A stretch of 64,000 bases of DNA from Melastoma dodecandrum. Lineage: Eukaryota > Streptophyta > Magnoliopsida > Myrtales > Melastomataceae. The translations under genes were made by a program, and so were the position numbers. The notes under the pieces are model-generated. The model was not told where the DNA came from. It saw nothing but the letters and a program-made list of their open reading frames with translations, and made no database searches. Positions 1-11,955 of this stretch are shown here, piece after piece. The stretch covers positions 3,596,001 to 3,660,000 of the forward strand of contig JARUPY010000538.1 in the NCBI GenBank assembly GCA_029817715.1, in the 5' to 3' direction. The first letter of the stretch is position 1, and the number at the start of each line of letters is the position of its first letter.

Positions 1-1660
1 ATTCAACTGACCTTATTGATGAATTTTGTAAGGGAATGAGGTTCGGCAATAAGAAACTACTGAAAAATGCGGTGAATAATTTTCATATTTTAAGGCACTA
101 CAATTATGAGGTTGTTGAATTCACGAAGATATTGTGGAATATATGTTGCTCTGAATCCGACAAGGGATGTAAGTGGAGATTAAGGGCGATACAAAGAGTA
201 TATGATGACGAGTTTGAGGTGACAATAGTCGGACAACCTCATAATTGCATCAATCCAGTTCTATCGCGTGATCATGTTCGATTGGATTCAAATTTCATGG
301 AGCCCTTATTCAGGGGGTTTGTAAGTGAAACTCCAGAAGTGTAAGTTGCATTCCTTCACAATGTCGTTAAGGATAAATTTGGATATTAAGTCCCTAGGAG
401 AAGGGTGTGGGATGCCAAAAGAAAGGCGATTTCGTAAATATATGGCGATTGGGATGAATCATGCAATGAGTTGCCTCATTTGTTGAACGTACATGGTTGA
501 CGATTAGGGAGGTTCATACATGGTTGACGATTCTCAGTTTGTTTTTCAGAGGGTATTCTGGTGTTTTGATCCAGCAGTAACAGCTTTTCGATACTGTCGC
601 CCTGTAGTCAGTATTGACGGAACTTTCCGGTACGGTAAATACAAGCATAAGTTGTTAATTGCTTGTAGTTTGGATGGCAGTAATCATATTATACCTCTTG
701 CATTTGCTATCGTCGATGAAGAAAGTTATCAGTCGTGGAGATGGTTTCTAAAATGCCTTAAACGTTACGTCGTTGGCGATGAGTGTCAGGGCGTATGTTT
801 GATTTCTGATAGGCATTCTGGTATTCTAGCAGCGTAAACGATGTCGAGGTAGGTTGGATGCCGCCTTTTGCACAGTGGAGGTTCTGTATACGTCATGTAG
901 CTAGCAACTTCAACAGGAGATACAAGAACCTCCATGGCAAAAAAAGACTAGCTATTGATGCAAGGAAATGCATGATGCCAGTGGACTCTAAGTTTCGATG
1001 GGAGCTACCGTTGGGGAATAATGACGACCAATTTAAGCGAGAGCTATAATGCTGTTCTGAGGGGTGCACGATCGCTTCCGGTCTCTTCTTTAGTGAGGAA
1101 GACGTTCTACAATTGTGTCGCTTATTGGAACAATAGAAGAGATGAGGCTGACGCGGCTATAGGCAGAGGAGAAAAAATCACTAAAGTTGCAATGGACCAT
1201 TTCAATAAGGGAATAAAGAAAGCTTGAAATCACCAAGTCACCCTTATAGATCGCGGAGAAGGAACGTTGTAATCACAACTAGAGGGAATTATAAGATAAA
1301 GAATGTATTCCTTCGACACCAGAGGTGTTCATGCAAGAAATGGCAAACCCATCGTTCACACGCCCTTGCTTGTTTCACTTTGGTGAACGTGGATGGGTCC
1401 GTTATTATTCACAATATTTACAGTTGGGCTAATCAACAGGCCATATACTCGTCTACATGGGCTTCATTTGATTGTAAAGAAGATTGGGATGAGTATCCAT
1501 TCCCAACTGTCGTTCCAATCCTGAAAGGGCACGACCAAAAAGGAGACCACGATCCTCTCGCATCCATAATGAAATGGATGTGTGAGAACGCAAAACTAAG
1601 CTGACTTGTGGTTTATGCAAAAGAGAAGGACATAATCGAAGAAGTTGTCCAAATAAATGA
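1..1660 (+). pseudogene. MULE (MuDR-type) transposase remnant, 5' end outside the window
   Basis: This is a decayed transposase collinear with the intact copy at 14061-16722. The window opens inside the gene, at the part matching residues about 310-320 of the intact copy. Recognisable blocks are the WRLRAI region (about 175-195), the first catalytic Asp in VSIDGTF (about 607-630), the second Asp in ISDRH (about 800-815), the third-acid block TNLSESYN (about 1023-1047), a SWIM-type CSCKKW (about 1330) and a zinc knuckle CGLCKREGH (about 1610-1650). The reading frame breaks repeatedly, for example a stop after SETPEV at 342-344, a stop after SGILAA near 835, and a deletion near 985-1000 removing the segment between the second and third acids. 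It is followed by a PMD remnant in the same order as in the intact element. No function is expected. Confidence 0.88.
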
Positions 1661-1780
1661 ATTGTAAGAATCAACACAAGATCAAATTCAATTTGTTGTT
1701 CTTTTATTTATTTATGAATCTTGAATATTCATGTTGGAGTTGTATTCATTTCTTTAATTCTTAAATATTTGAATTGTAGA

Positions 1781-3757
1781 ATGAAGTCCGGACTACAGTC
1801 GAGGGATGTCCTGCACTCTCAGGACACGCATCATTCTCCGTAGCGTGGGAGTCTGGATATGAACTCGTAAGTTAAATTACATTGTTCACTTGGTCATTTC
1901 ATGTTGTTTGTTCAACCATTATTGAATTGAATGTCTTATTTTTGCAGAATAGTTTTTGAGGTCGCCATCATGAAAACAGCGTTAAAAAGATTCCGAGAGA
2001 TCCCCGTATGGATGCTTACCTCCAGCAAGCTGACTTTTATGGCATTACGAAACTGCCATTTATCCAGTTAGATCACGCTTTGATTACAGCGTTAGTTGAG
2101 AGATCGAGACACATACTTTTCACATGCCAAATAGGGAAACGACAATTACGTTGTCGTGATACAGTTAGGACTGCCAGTCGAGGGAGATGCAGTTGTTAGG
2201 TACACTAGCATGGACTTTCATACAGTTTGCGAGCATTTACTGGGAAAAGCTCCACCACGTGGTGCTATGAAGGCGGGAAGGGTGAAGATGAGTTGGTTAT
2301 CTTCACGTTTCGATGTGCTGCATCCAGAAGCACCGGAGGTACTAGTACGTATGCATACTCGGGCATACATATTGCAGCTGATAGGTGCTATGATTTTCCC
2401 ATATAAGTCCGATAATTTAGTGCATCTAATGTGGTTGTCGTTGTTAGAGGATGGGCTGGTAGTTATAGTTGGGGATCGTCATGCTTGGCGTGACTGTATA
2501 GACATAGAGCCTCCTAGAAAAATACATCTCAGGTAGCAGGTTGCCTAGTATTGCATCAGACATGGGCGTGGGATAGGTTTCCACATTCGTCTCCCATTAG
2601 ACGTCGGAGTAGGCAAGTTCAGGGGATGCCTTTAGCAGCTAGATGGGGTGCAGCTCTTGATACAAAAACCATCGCCACGCATGTGCTATCGGTTATCAGA
2701 TAGGCTTTGGATAGACAAAGCCCCGAGCAGGTATCTATAATTTCATTAACTTCATTGTCCATATTTTTTATATATTTTAACGTGTCTTTTCTCAGGTCCT
2801 TTGGCATCCATACACAGAGGGCATCCTTACTAGATTGCCCCAGTATTGCTTGGATGGTCAGGGTCGTTGGCGAGCTCGTGTTCCTCTCATCTGCTTCACC
2901 ATTGTCGAATGACACTTCCCTGATAGAGCCATTCGTCAATTTGGGAAAGTACAGTTGGTGCCTCAAAATGCTGATACTGATAAAAAACTTCACCGAATTG
3001 ACATGTGAGGAAAGCAGATGGATAATTGGGCACACATCCATAGCCACTTCATTGCCTTGTGGACGAATAGACATCATCACGTCGTCCTTCTACACTGGAA
3101 TGATACTTCGGACTATCAAGGATGGTACCTGAACTACTCTCGGCCATTCTTATCGCATACCGGCATCATGTTGGGCTTAGTGGTGAGTATTTAAACTAAT
3201 TTCTTCATGAATTACAACTTTAAGTTTTATCTAAACTTAATTTTGTACAGACGCAACAAATGGCTGACATAAGACTTCGCGCCAAAAGAGATGACCCCTC
3301 AGAACTACAATGCATAGCAGATATTTCGAGAGAGAGCAATGACTTCTTGAGAGAATTCACCCCTATGCGTTTATATGGACGTCATGAAGCGGCAGAAGAG
3401 GTAGATGAGGAATATGAGGAGGAGGAATAGGAGGAGCATGAACAGGAGGAGAAACATGAGGAAGAACAGGAGGAGCATGAGGAGGAAGAGGATCGAGTAA
3501 TGTCTGACGTTAATCAGTTTATTATGCAGCCGCAGAAGGATAAGATGTACCCGTCTTTTGTTATTAATCTGACTCCCCTGGATGACTTTTGGACTCCATT
3601 CGCATATGCCTCTACGTCATCTACTCCCGTGGCTCCAAGGAAGACCAGGAACCATAGGCCACCCCTAGGTGATGCGGATAACTCTCAAATTTCTCAGCTC
3701 ACGCAAATGACCTCACTAAGGTTTGGGCTCTTCTACTCGCGCAAAAGCAGGCGATGA
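1781..3757 (+). pseudogene. Plant mobile domain (PMD) protein remnant of the same decayed MULE
   Basis: This copy keeps the exon plan of the intact PMD gene at 16821-18953. Exon 1 begins at ATG 1781 and ends at a GTAAG donor after 1866, and exon 2 follows a TTTGCAG acceptor at 1947. PMD blocks include MDAYLQQADFYGITKLPF (2008-2061), VQLGLPVEGDAV-like sequence (2160-2200) and RAYILQLIGAM (2359-2391). The acidic C-terminal region (about 3400-3500) ends near 3757. Exon 1 already contains a stop (HHSP then TAG), and several frameshifts follow, so it is dead. PMD proteins are known as nuclear MAIN/MAIL factors and as passengers of plant transposons; here the context is the transposon type. Confidence 0.82.
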
Positions 3758-3929
3758 CGTTAAATGGAGTAATTTGTATCACTAACGATTATCGTACTCT
3801 ATTTTGTGATGTTAACTTTTGAGAAACACTAGTTCGATTACTGAGTTCTGTGTAGAAAGATTAGATTACTACGTTATGAATTCATACAGGTTGGTATCGG
3901 AATTTAATTTAATTTTTTATTTTTTACAA

Positions 3930-4195
3930 CAAAGAAGTCGGCCTTTGAAATGTCGACTTCCTTCACGCTCGGAGACCAGCTCTCTGATGTAAGGCTGACT
4001 TCTTTGGGGCGTGAAAAGGCCAACTTCATCGAAATTAATTTTTTTTTAAGTTAGCTGAAGTCGGCTTTTGTAAGGCCAACTTCAGTGGAACTTAGTTTTT
4101 TTTCTAAGTCTTCATGAAGTCGGCATTACAAAGGCCGACTTCATGCCGGGAGTATCATTCACATGAAGTCGATTTTTATAAGGCCGACTTCGCCA
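3930..4195. repeat. Array of imperfect palindromes, probable 3' inverted-repeat zone of the decayed MULE
   Basis: About five units run in series, each built as GAAGTCGGC, a short A/T-rich spacer, then GCCGACTTC. Clear examples lie at about 3935-3960, 4058-4082, 4109-4143 and 4164-4191. The array sits directly downstream of the PMD remnant, the same place the GC-rich palindrome array occupies in the intact MULE. I infer that this is the terminal repeat of the decayed element. The left arm would lie outside the window, and the exact outer end (about 4195-4260) could not be fixed. Confidence 0.7.
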
Positions 4196-5782
4196 TATTA
4201 ATTAGCGAAATTTCAAACTTACTACCCTATGCCGGCGAATTTCTTTTCCAACCTTATTATGGAACAAAACTAAAAAACGACGTGTTTGTTTTTGTTAAAA
4301 AACCACGGAACAGAATGGAAAGGGTTAGAAAACTCAATTCCCAATACATCCATTTTCTCTTGAAATACAGAAGTTTTCCCCAAGCTTTTCTTTTCTATTC
4401 TTTTCTTTAGGTAAACAAACCCCGCGTAAACCTAAACATTAAACACTAAAACACAGCCTTAGATTTTCTCTAAATATTAAAATCAATTTTTTAATGTTTA
4501 TTAAAAAGTATTTAAAATATTTAAAAGTAAGATAATAGGATAGCCGATCAAAATCAATCAATTCGGCACCTTAAAATTGAGACTAAAAAATATTTGTAGA
4601 AATTGAAAGCATAGATACGGCGGATGTATCATATATATCTGGGCTGGGATGCGGGTTGGAAGAGGCTTCGTTTGTTCTGGGAAATCTGAGGTATGTTCAT
4701 TTCGTCGTTGGCATTAGAGTGAGTGGTTATGGATTTCTTGCGTAGCAATCTGATGAATCACCGTGCCTTTGGCGCCGTGACACCAGCTGTTCGACGAATT
4801 GCGCCAACGAACTGCCCTTAGGCGCTTGTTGTCTTTCCTGCTCTTTTGTAAGTGTGTGTTTTGTTTCCCGCGTTTGTGATGGCCGGGGCTTTGGTATTTT
4901 CAAACATTTGGAACTTGCTGATCACTTCACCCTAGTGATGGGGTAATGCACTTGTGCGGGTGTCTAATCCCCAGCCACTTGCAGGTATTGTGCAGGTAGA
5001 TTCTTGGCTGAGTGAAGGAAGCCGTTGTGCGTTTGAGAATGCCTTCTACCCTGAATATAAGACTATTTAGGAAACAGGCCGTTCGCCTCATATGATTTTA
5101 ATCACAACCTTAATCAGCGGGAAGGGGAGGACCACTCCCGGGCTGAGAACTCAGTAGTAAGAAAAGCAAGACCCCAGCACTACACCCAAGTGTCACGGGC
5201 GAAAGCTTCAGGATCAGTTGTGACATACCATGAATTAATCGTTGATTTCCGCTGAATGTTACCTTTGATTTTACAAAGTTTACAACTTGCCTTTGTGTTT
5301 TGGTGCGTCTTCTTTTTGCTATTTTATTTTTTATTGGTTTAGCTTGATATTTTAGTAATTTTCATTTTATACGACCCTCACGAAAACACAATGATTTCTT
5401 TTTTTCCTCAGGAATAATGTTGACTCATTATAACTGCATTATTCTTGGATGGACTTTAGAGAGAACGGATCTCTAGTTAATTGGTTACCCTCTTGAATAA
5501 GGGCAGGAATCAGTGATATGATATGTGGGCATTCCCTTTTCGCTTGAGGTGACAATTTTGTTGGCTTAAACTTTACTTCTGTTTGAATTATCCATCTTCA
5601 CCATCGCTTCCTGAGTGGCTTCACAGGAATATGTATGTGAGTTTGCATTTATTTTGTAGCAATCAAAATCCATGCAAGCCCATCGTCGGACTTCTTTTAC
5701 TTCGTTATTGAGCAGTTTCCTGCTTTCAGTTAATTTGACAGTATTCTTTCTTTCAACAATCTATTGTATCATGTGCTTTCAG
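4196..5782 (+). other. Intergenic / probable 5' leader of the PPR gene
   Basis: No conserved coding sequence was recognised. The stretch probably holds the promoter and a spliced leader of the downstream PPR gene. A GAG|GTATGT donor-like site lies near 4690, a GTAAGT donor-like site near 4848, and a convincing acceptor (pyrimidine tract then TTTCAG) ends at 5782. A short Arg/Ala-rich reading frame opens at an ATG near 4730 (MDFLRSNLMNHRAFGAV) and looks like a targeting leader, but it meets a stop and could not be joined in frame to the PPR exon. 4410-4600 is AT-rich with CTAAA-type repeats. Confidence 0.45.
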
Positions 5783-8210
5783 GCCCACATATTCATCCAA
5801 GTTTCTCCCAAAGCCTGGATACTCCTGTGTTGTACTTTCAACCCATGCTTTGCGAATAAACTTGGATACGAGAGAGGAAGAAACTCTACTGAATTTTGAG
5901 GTTCCAGTTCGGTCATTGACAAAGTTGGATGGTGTCAAATCTGAACATGCTCTTTGTGTAGTATCAGGAAACTCTAATAAGAATGCTATTATCACCAGAC
6001 TGGTGAATCGTTATGCTTTCCTGGGTGACATCTCATCAGCACGCATCACTTTTAATCAGATACAAAAGAAGGATGCTTACTTATGGAATTCAATGTTGGC
6101 TGCTTATGTTCGTCGTGGCTCTTACAATGAAGCTTTGGAGTGTTATCGTCAGTTTTTGTTGAGCTCTGATGTTCGACCAGATTTTTACACTTTTCCTCCT
6201 TTACTGAAAGCATGTAGAAGTTTGTCAGATGGTAAAAAGCTACACTGCATGGTTTTGAAGCTAGGATACGAAGTTGATGTATTTGTATCAGCTTCTCTGG
6301 TGCACTTGTATTCTCGCAATGGTTTATTAGACATTGCTCGTGACATTTTCGATTGCATGCCATTGAGGGATATGGGATCTTGGAATGCAATGCTATCCGG
6401 GTATTGTCAAAATGAAAATGCTTACGAAGCTTTGGATATTCTCTATTCTATCAAATCAGAGGGACTGAAGATGGATTCCGTCACAATTTGCAGTGTACTC
6501 CCCATGGTTGCTCAATTGAATGATGTTCTAAGTGGGCTGATGATTCATGTGCACATAATTAAGCATGGTTTGGAATTTGATTTGTTTGTAAATAATGCTT
6601 TGATCAACATGTATGCAAAGTTGGGTCACTTGGCAGATGGGCAATATATCTTTGATTGCATGATTACAAAGGATGTTGTTTCATGGAACTCAATGATTGC
6701 TGCTTGCGAACAGAATAACGATCCTATTACAGCATGTTGGCTGTTTAGAAGGATGCTGTCTGTTGGAGAGAAGCCCGATTTGTTGACCATGGTAAGCCTA
6801 GCTTCAGCTGTCGCTCAAGTTAATGATTCTCAAAGTGCCTTGGTACTTCACTGCTATTGCACACGAAGGAATTGGCTTTCTGATGGGATTGTCATTGGAA
6901 ATGCGGTTATGGACATGTATGCCAAATTGGGCAACTTAAATGATGCAAAAAAGGTGTTTGATTGCCTTCCTGCCAAAGATGTGATTTCATGGAACACTTT
7001 GATAACAGGCTACACTCAAAACGGCCTTGCGAGTGAAGCATTGGAAGCATATTGGCTGATGGAGAAGTGTGAATATGTTTCTCCAAATCATGGAACCTGG
7101 GTAAATGTTCTACCGGCTTGTGCAGTGTTGGGAGCTTTGAAAGAAGGGATGAGATTTCATGGTCTAGTAACAAAGAATGGCCTCTTTGCCGACGTTTTTG
7201 TGGGTACGTGTGTCGTTGATATGTACGGAAAATGCGGCAGACTAGACTATGCCATGTCATTGTTCTACAAGATTTCAAGAACTTCAACTGTTCCATGGAA
7301 TGCCATGATATCTTGCCATGGAATTCATGGTCATGCTAACCAATGTGTAGAACTATTTGAAGAAATGTTGGATGCTGGGGTTCAGCCGGACTATATAACC
7401 TTTGTTTCTTTGTTGTCCGCCTGTAGCCATGCTGGACTGCTTGATAAGGGAAAGCTGTACTTTCAGATGATGAAGGAGAAATGTGGACTTAAACCCGGTT
7501 TAAAGCATTATGGATGCATGGTTGATCTGCTTGGTAGGGCAGGACATCTCGAGGAGGCTTATCAGTTCATAAAGGATATGCCTATTCATCCTGATGCTTC
7601 TGTCTGGGGTGCTCTTCTTGGTGCATGCAGAGTACATGGAAATGCAGAACTAGGTGCATTTGCTTCGGAACGCTTGTTTGAGGTCGATTCAGATAATGTC
7701 GGGTATTATGTTCTTTTGTCAAATATTTATGCTAGTGCTGGAAAATGGGAGGTAGTGGATGGGGTTAGATCATTTACGAGAAACATAGGCCTGAGGAAAA
7801 CTCCAGGTTGGAGTTCAATCGAAGTAAATAATAAGGTAGATGTCTTCTATACCGGAAACCAGACGCATCCGAGATGCACTGAAATATATGAGCAGCTGGG
7901 TGTTCTGACAGAAAGGTCCAAGGCTATGGGTTACATTCCTGATTTTAGATTTGTTCTACAGGATGTGGAAAATGACGAAAAGGAATACATTCTCACTAGT
8001 CATAGTGAAAGATTGGCGATTGCATTTGGCATAATTAGTACGCCTCATGGAACTCCTCTGCATATATTTAAGAACCTCCGCATTTGTGGTGATTGTCACA
8101 ACTTCACAAAGCTCATTTCACTAATTATGGAGAGACGGATCATTGTAAGAGACACAAATAGATTTCATCATTTTGAGGATGGGGTCTGCTCTTGCGGAGA
8201 TTACTGGTGA
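5783..8210 (+). CDS. PLS-class pentatricopeptide repeat protein with DYW domain, EMB2758 (At4g33990)-like
   Basis: The product is probably an organelle-targeted RNA-binding protein for C-to-U editing. Successive PPR motifs (for example WNSMLAAYVRRG, GSWNAMLSGYCQNENAYEAL, ISWNTLITGYTQNGLASEAL, PWNAMISCHGIHGH) are followed by E/E+ motifs around 7500-7900. A complete DYW deaminase-like domain ends in CGDYW, with the SHSERLA glutamate and CGDCH zinc-ligand motifs intact. The reading frame runs without a break to TGA 8208-8210, and the length (about 785-808 residues visible) is close to the family. The start is unresolved: no in-frame ATG precedes 6093, which lies inside the first PPR motif, so initiation must be in an upstream exon joined at the acceptor ending at 5782. 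Similarity to At4g33990 is from memory and strong along the whole length. Confidence 0.88.
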
Positions 8211-9900
8211 AGCGTCTTTGTTGTCCTTAACGACATGGCGATCTTATCTCTCATGTTTTATCAGCTGATTGGAGGTGCTAAAACTTCTTCCTGAAATCTG
8301 CTTATCAATTCTCTCTTAGCAATCTATGTGGGTACAGCATATTCATTGCTGCTCATGTTTGTTTACGAACTTGATGATGGTTTGCGTTATAGATTAAATC
8401 ACGACTGTCTTGTTCTTGAACATACATAAACCTTGGATCGTTATCATTATACCAGATGTACCTACGGTGGATTATTCGGAGATGAAGCATCAACCTGGTT
8501 ATATACTAAGTTGAAGGAAGATTTCCCAATCCAACAGGTCTCCCATTCTGTTTCAACTTATATTCCAGATCAACCAAGGTTTCAAGAACACCTGCAATTG
8601 TGGAATCTTCCTAAAAAGGGTATGGGACATGACTGACAATTCTTTTTACTCTCGGGGTTCCCTATTTTTGTTGAAAACATCTTTCCAGGAATGATTTGGA
8701 AAAATATTTCTCGGTTGCATGCTGAAAAACTATGATGCCTGAACCTTCGCATATGATTCCCAACCTGAATTGCATTCCCTGGGTTTATCTGTTCGTGAGC
8801 TACTGGGTAAAAACTGCAGTTCCAAGGTTCTCTTCTGAAATATAATCTGTACTTGGAATGAGCTTAAGACCCGTGAAATATAAACAGAGAGGAAACAAGG
8901 CGGACGACTCGAGGACGTCCAGCCAACAGCTAGATGCGGAAGGTGTTATTGTTATGGCCTGCTGTTGAGTGCACGCGGTTTTCACTTGTTTGAAAATATA
9001 CAGCGTCAATGATGTCGATCATATGAGCATCTTCTTCTTGTGTACATGGAGAAGTGGATGAAACTTGTACGGGACACGCAGCAAGTGTGGATAACCGATG
9101 GTTTTGATGGTCTAGGATCTGCCTTCCCTACTAAGGGACGATCCAAAAGGTAATTCGTATATGTTCATCTGGTAAAAGCATATTTATGTTAATGTAATTT
9201 GCATGAAATTTTTACGGTGGTGCTGGTTTTCTGAACGGGAGAAATTCGTTGCGGCAAGAAATTGACGCTTCAGCAAATAAAAAATGACAAAGCAAATATT
9301 TTGTCAAAAAATTTCTGGAAACTCCACTGCATCACCGGTTCCCTATGTTTATGATATAGTTCAGCACTTTTTATGTTGACAATTCCACCTCAGGACTTTC
9401 TGCCTCAATTTCATGAAAATTCACGTTGAACTCTTTTTTTTTTGGAGAAATTATCCTCGAGATTTAATAAAATTATTATTATTTAATATTTTCTAAAAAT
9501 AGGATAAATAGTTTGAAAATATTTTATAAACCAGACTTTCTTAACAGGTGACTTGCTTTTATAAAGTCAATATACTTAAGTGGCTAGTTTGGAGAAAAGT
9601 CTTTTGTTTCGAATTTTTTAATATTATTTTATTAATTTTGAAATTATCTATTTATTTTAAAAAATATTTTTCGGATCAATTTTATTTTAAAGCGAAACTT
9701 TTAACATCAACGGTGTTGCCAATAGGGACGTGTCAAAAGAAACATGCAACCACCTTATTCAAATCCCCACCTTCCTCCCTTTACCCAAAATTTTCAAAAT
9801 GGGAAGCTTCTAAATTCGAATTAAATGTAGCCTTTTACCAATTCCACGTTCATGTATTTTAGTTGACATCTTGTCACAAACACCTCCAAACATTCCCATC
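8211..9900. other. Intergenic, PPR 3' flank to phytocyanin promoter
   Basis: I see no gene here. Short open frames (for example 8433-8636) lack recognisable domains and probably belong to the 3' UTR of the PPR gene. From about 9420 to 9700 the DNA is very AT-rich. Confidence 0.5.
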
Positions 9901-9902
9901 AT

Positions 9903-9912
9903 ACTATAAAAA
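9903..9912 (+). promoter_or_regulatory. TATA box of phytocyanin gene 1
   Basis: ACTATAAAAA lies about 110 bp before the ATG at 10021, a normal distance for a plant TATA box with a leader of about 80 nt. Confidence 0.6.
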
Positions 9913-10020
9913 CATAACCATACAATCTGTTCCGGTATCGATATTAATATATTCATTCTTTCTTCCTTATTCCATTATTTTTCCTACCTAAGCAAGGAAG
10001 TTCCGAGAGAAGCGCAAGTC

Positions 10021-11147
10021 ATGGTCGCCAGCACGAGAATCCATCTAGCCATGCTATTGGCCGCGGCTGCTCTATTGAGGCCCTCCGTGGCAGCCACATA
10101 CGTGGTCGGAGACAGCCTCGGGTGGATTGTTCCTCCCGGTGGCCCTATCGCCTACGAAACGTGGGCCGCTATGCACTCCTTCGAAGTCGGGGACGTCCTT
10201 GGTGAGAATTGGCGGTTGAAACATGGGCTCTGGTTTTTCCTGCCTCGATTGTTTCGCTAACATCTCTTTGTTGGCTTTTTGTTGTGCCGAATTCAGAGTT
10301 CAACTTCACGACTGGGGACCAAGATCTTGCGAGGGTGACGAAGGAGGCGTTCGACGCTTGTAACTCCAGCAACCCGATCTTCCTACAGACAACTGGTCCC
10401 TATAATTACACGTTGAGCACCTCCGGCGAGTATTACTTCATCGGCACCATGGACAGGCACTGTTTCCTTGGCCAAAAGCTAGCAATCAATGTTACCGCGG
10501 CTGGATCGTCCCCGTCGCCTTCCTCCTCCGTTCCTCCTTCTAGAGTTTCGAATACATACGTGGTCGGGGACGACCTGGGATGGATCGTGCCCCCCGGTGG
10601 CGAGATCGCATACAAGACTTGGGCATACGACAAGACCTTCCTCGTCGGAGACAAATTAGGTAAAAACATAACGAACAGCTCTACAGGTTAACTGCGCATA
10701 TTTTTTTTTTGTAACTATTGAGGAATTGCATCCATGTGTTCTCCTGCAGTGTTCAACTTTGAGAACGGAACCCAGGACGTGGTCGAGGTGACGAAGGACT
10801 CGTACGACTCGTGCAACACAAGCGCCCCCATCTCCGTCAAAACCATCAGCCCAGCCGTCATCACCCTGGCCTCCGCGGGCGAGCATTTCTACACCAGCAG
10901 CTACTCCCGACACTGTGCCTTGGGCCAGAAGCTGGCGATCAACGTAACGTCCACCGGCACGGGCGAAGCCCCGTGTCCTTCCTCCATTGCAGGCCCGCCG
11001 TCCAGCAACCCGTCTCCCTCGGCACAGTCCCCGACCGCCGGCGGGCCTAGCTCGACGGTACCCCAGAGCGCGGCCCAGGGCGGGGCAAAGTTGGGCATGG
11101 GCTTCTCCCTTGCCATTATGGGCGTGGTGCTGGGCCTGGTCCATTAA
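10021..11147 (+). CDS. Two-domain phytocyanin (early nodulin-like) lacking copper ligands, probable GPI-anchored
   Basis: Exons are 10021-10201, 10297-10659 and 10750-11147, giving 313 residues. All introns are GT-AG and both are phase 1, cutting each plastocyanin-like domain at the same place (after VGDVL or VGDKL). Residues 1-24 are a signal peptide. Domain 1 is about 25-128 and domain 2 about 144-248. A Ser/Pro-rich stretch and a hydrophobic tail (about 295-313) suggest a GPI signal, so the protein should sit at the outer plasma membrane. Both domains have lost type-1 copper ligands: the first His is Gln (GDQDLARV, GTQDVVEV) and the ligand Cys is Gly or Ser (YYFIGTMDRHC, HFYTSSYSRHC). The paired structural cysteines (ACN/SCN and RHC) remain. 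It is therefore probably a non-copper, nodulin-like cell-wall protein. Its paralogue lies at 22155-23379. Confidence 0.9.
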
Positions 11148-11347
11148 ACCAAGCCCATCTAGGCCCAATATCCTTTTGTTTTTCACGATTAAACATTATT
11201 ATTCTTGTTACTAAAAGTATAATGAATAACATGGGAAGGGGGATTTTTGGCCCTCTTACTTATAATCATATAATATTTAAATTTGATGTAAAATAGTGGG
11301 GAAAAAAGGGCCGATGCATTGCTTGAAAGCCACGGCGTAGAAACTCC

Positions 11348-11414
11348 AGCCGTCGGATCCCCTCGGCAAAAGTTAAAATAAGCCGTCGGATCCTCACGGG
11401 CAAAAGTTAAAGTA
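11348..11414 (+). repeat. Tandem 33-34 bp duplication upstream of eIF1A
   Basis: The unit starts AGCCGTCGGATCC and ends AAAAGTTAAA(A/G)TA. It occurs twice, at 11348-11380 and 11381-11414, about 80 bp before the end of the first non-coding eIF1A exon. It may lie in the core promoter. Confidence 0.6.
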
Positions 11415-11493
11415 GCCTTCGAAATCCCCACCGCCTCTTCCTCACAGCCCACCCCACACGCCACGTTAATCACACACGTCTATTTCCTCCAGG

Positions 11494-11938
11494 GTAAGAA
11501 TCTCTGGGTTGATCTCGGTGAGAATTTGCCCTCGCCCCTCACCCTCCTTCCCTTCGGATTTTTGTTGTTGTTCTTGTTGTTGTTGTTCGTTAATGATCTG
11601 ATCGCCCTGGGGGCTGGTTGGATTCCGATGGAAATTGTTTGAGCGGGGGAGGGAGATGAATTTTGGAGTAATTGGCGGAATTCCGATTTGTGATTGTTTA
11701 TTCTGCTGATTTGTTTGTGATTTTTGAAATTTTGTCTTTAATCCATGCCATGGATCTCGATTGAGAAGCGGTGAATCGTCGTTAGGTATTCGCTAGGTCG
11801 GTAACGGTGCTTATGTATGAAACGACAGGTGTGGCGGAAGCAAAAGCAAAGAGACTGTTAGCATCCATCTCGTTTATCTGTCGTGGTGTTGTGTTGCTCG
11901 GTGGAGCGATTTTATTGTTTTTTTTTATTGTCCTGCAG
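11494..11938 (+). other. Intron in the 5' UTR of eIF1A
   Basis: The sequence runs from an AGG|GTAAGA donor at 11493/11494 to a CCTGCAG acceptor ending at 11938, after a long T tract and 17 nt before the start codon. Leader introns are common in plant translation-factor genes and often raise expression. Confidence 0.65.
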
Positions 11939-11955
11939 TTGTCTGAAGAACCATC

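Noticed and set aside
8433..8636. 67-codon frame downstream of the PPR gene
   Set aside because: No recognisable family and it lies in the likely 3' UTR; kept only as part of the intergenic note.
10656..11186. 176-codon minus-strand open frame over phytocyanin 1
   Set aside because: It is the antisense shadow of a GC-rich coding exon; the plus-strand product is a clear phytocyanin.
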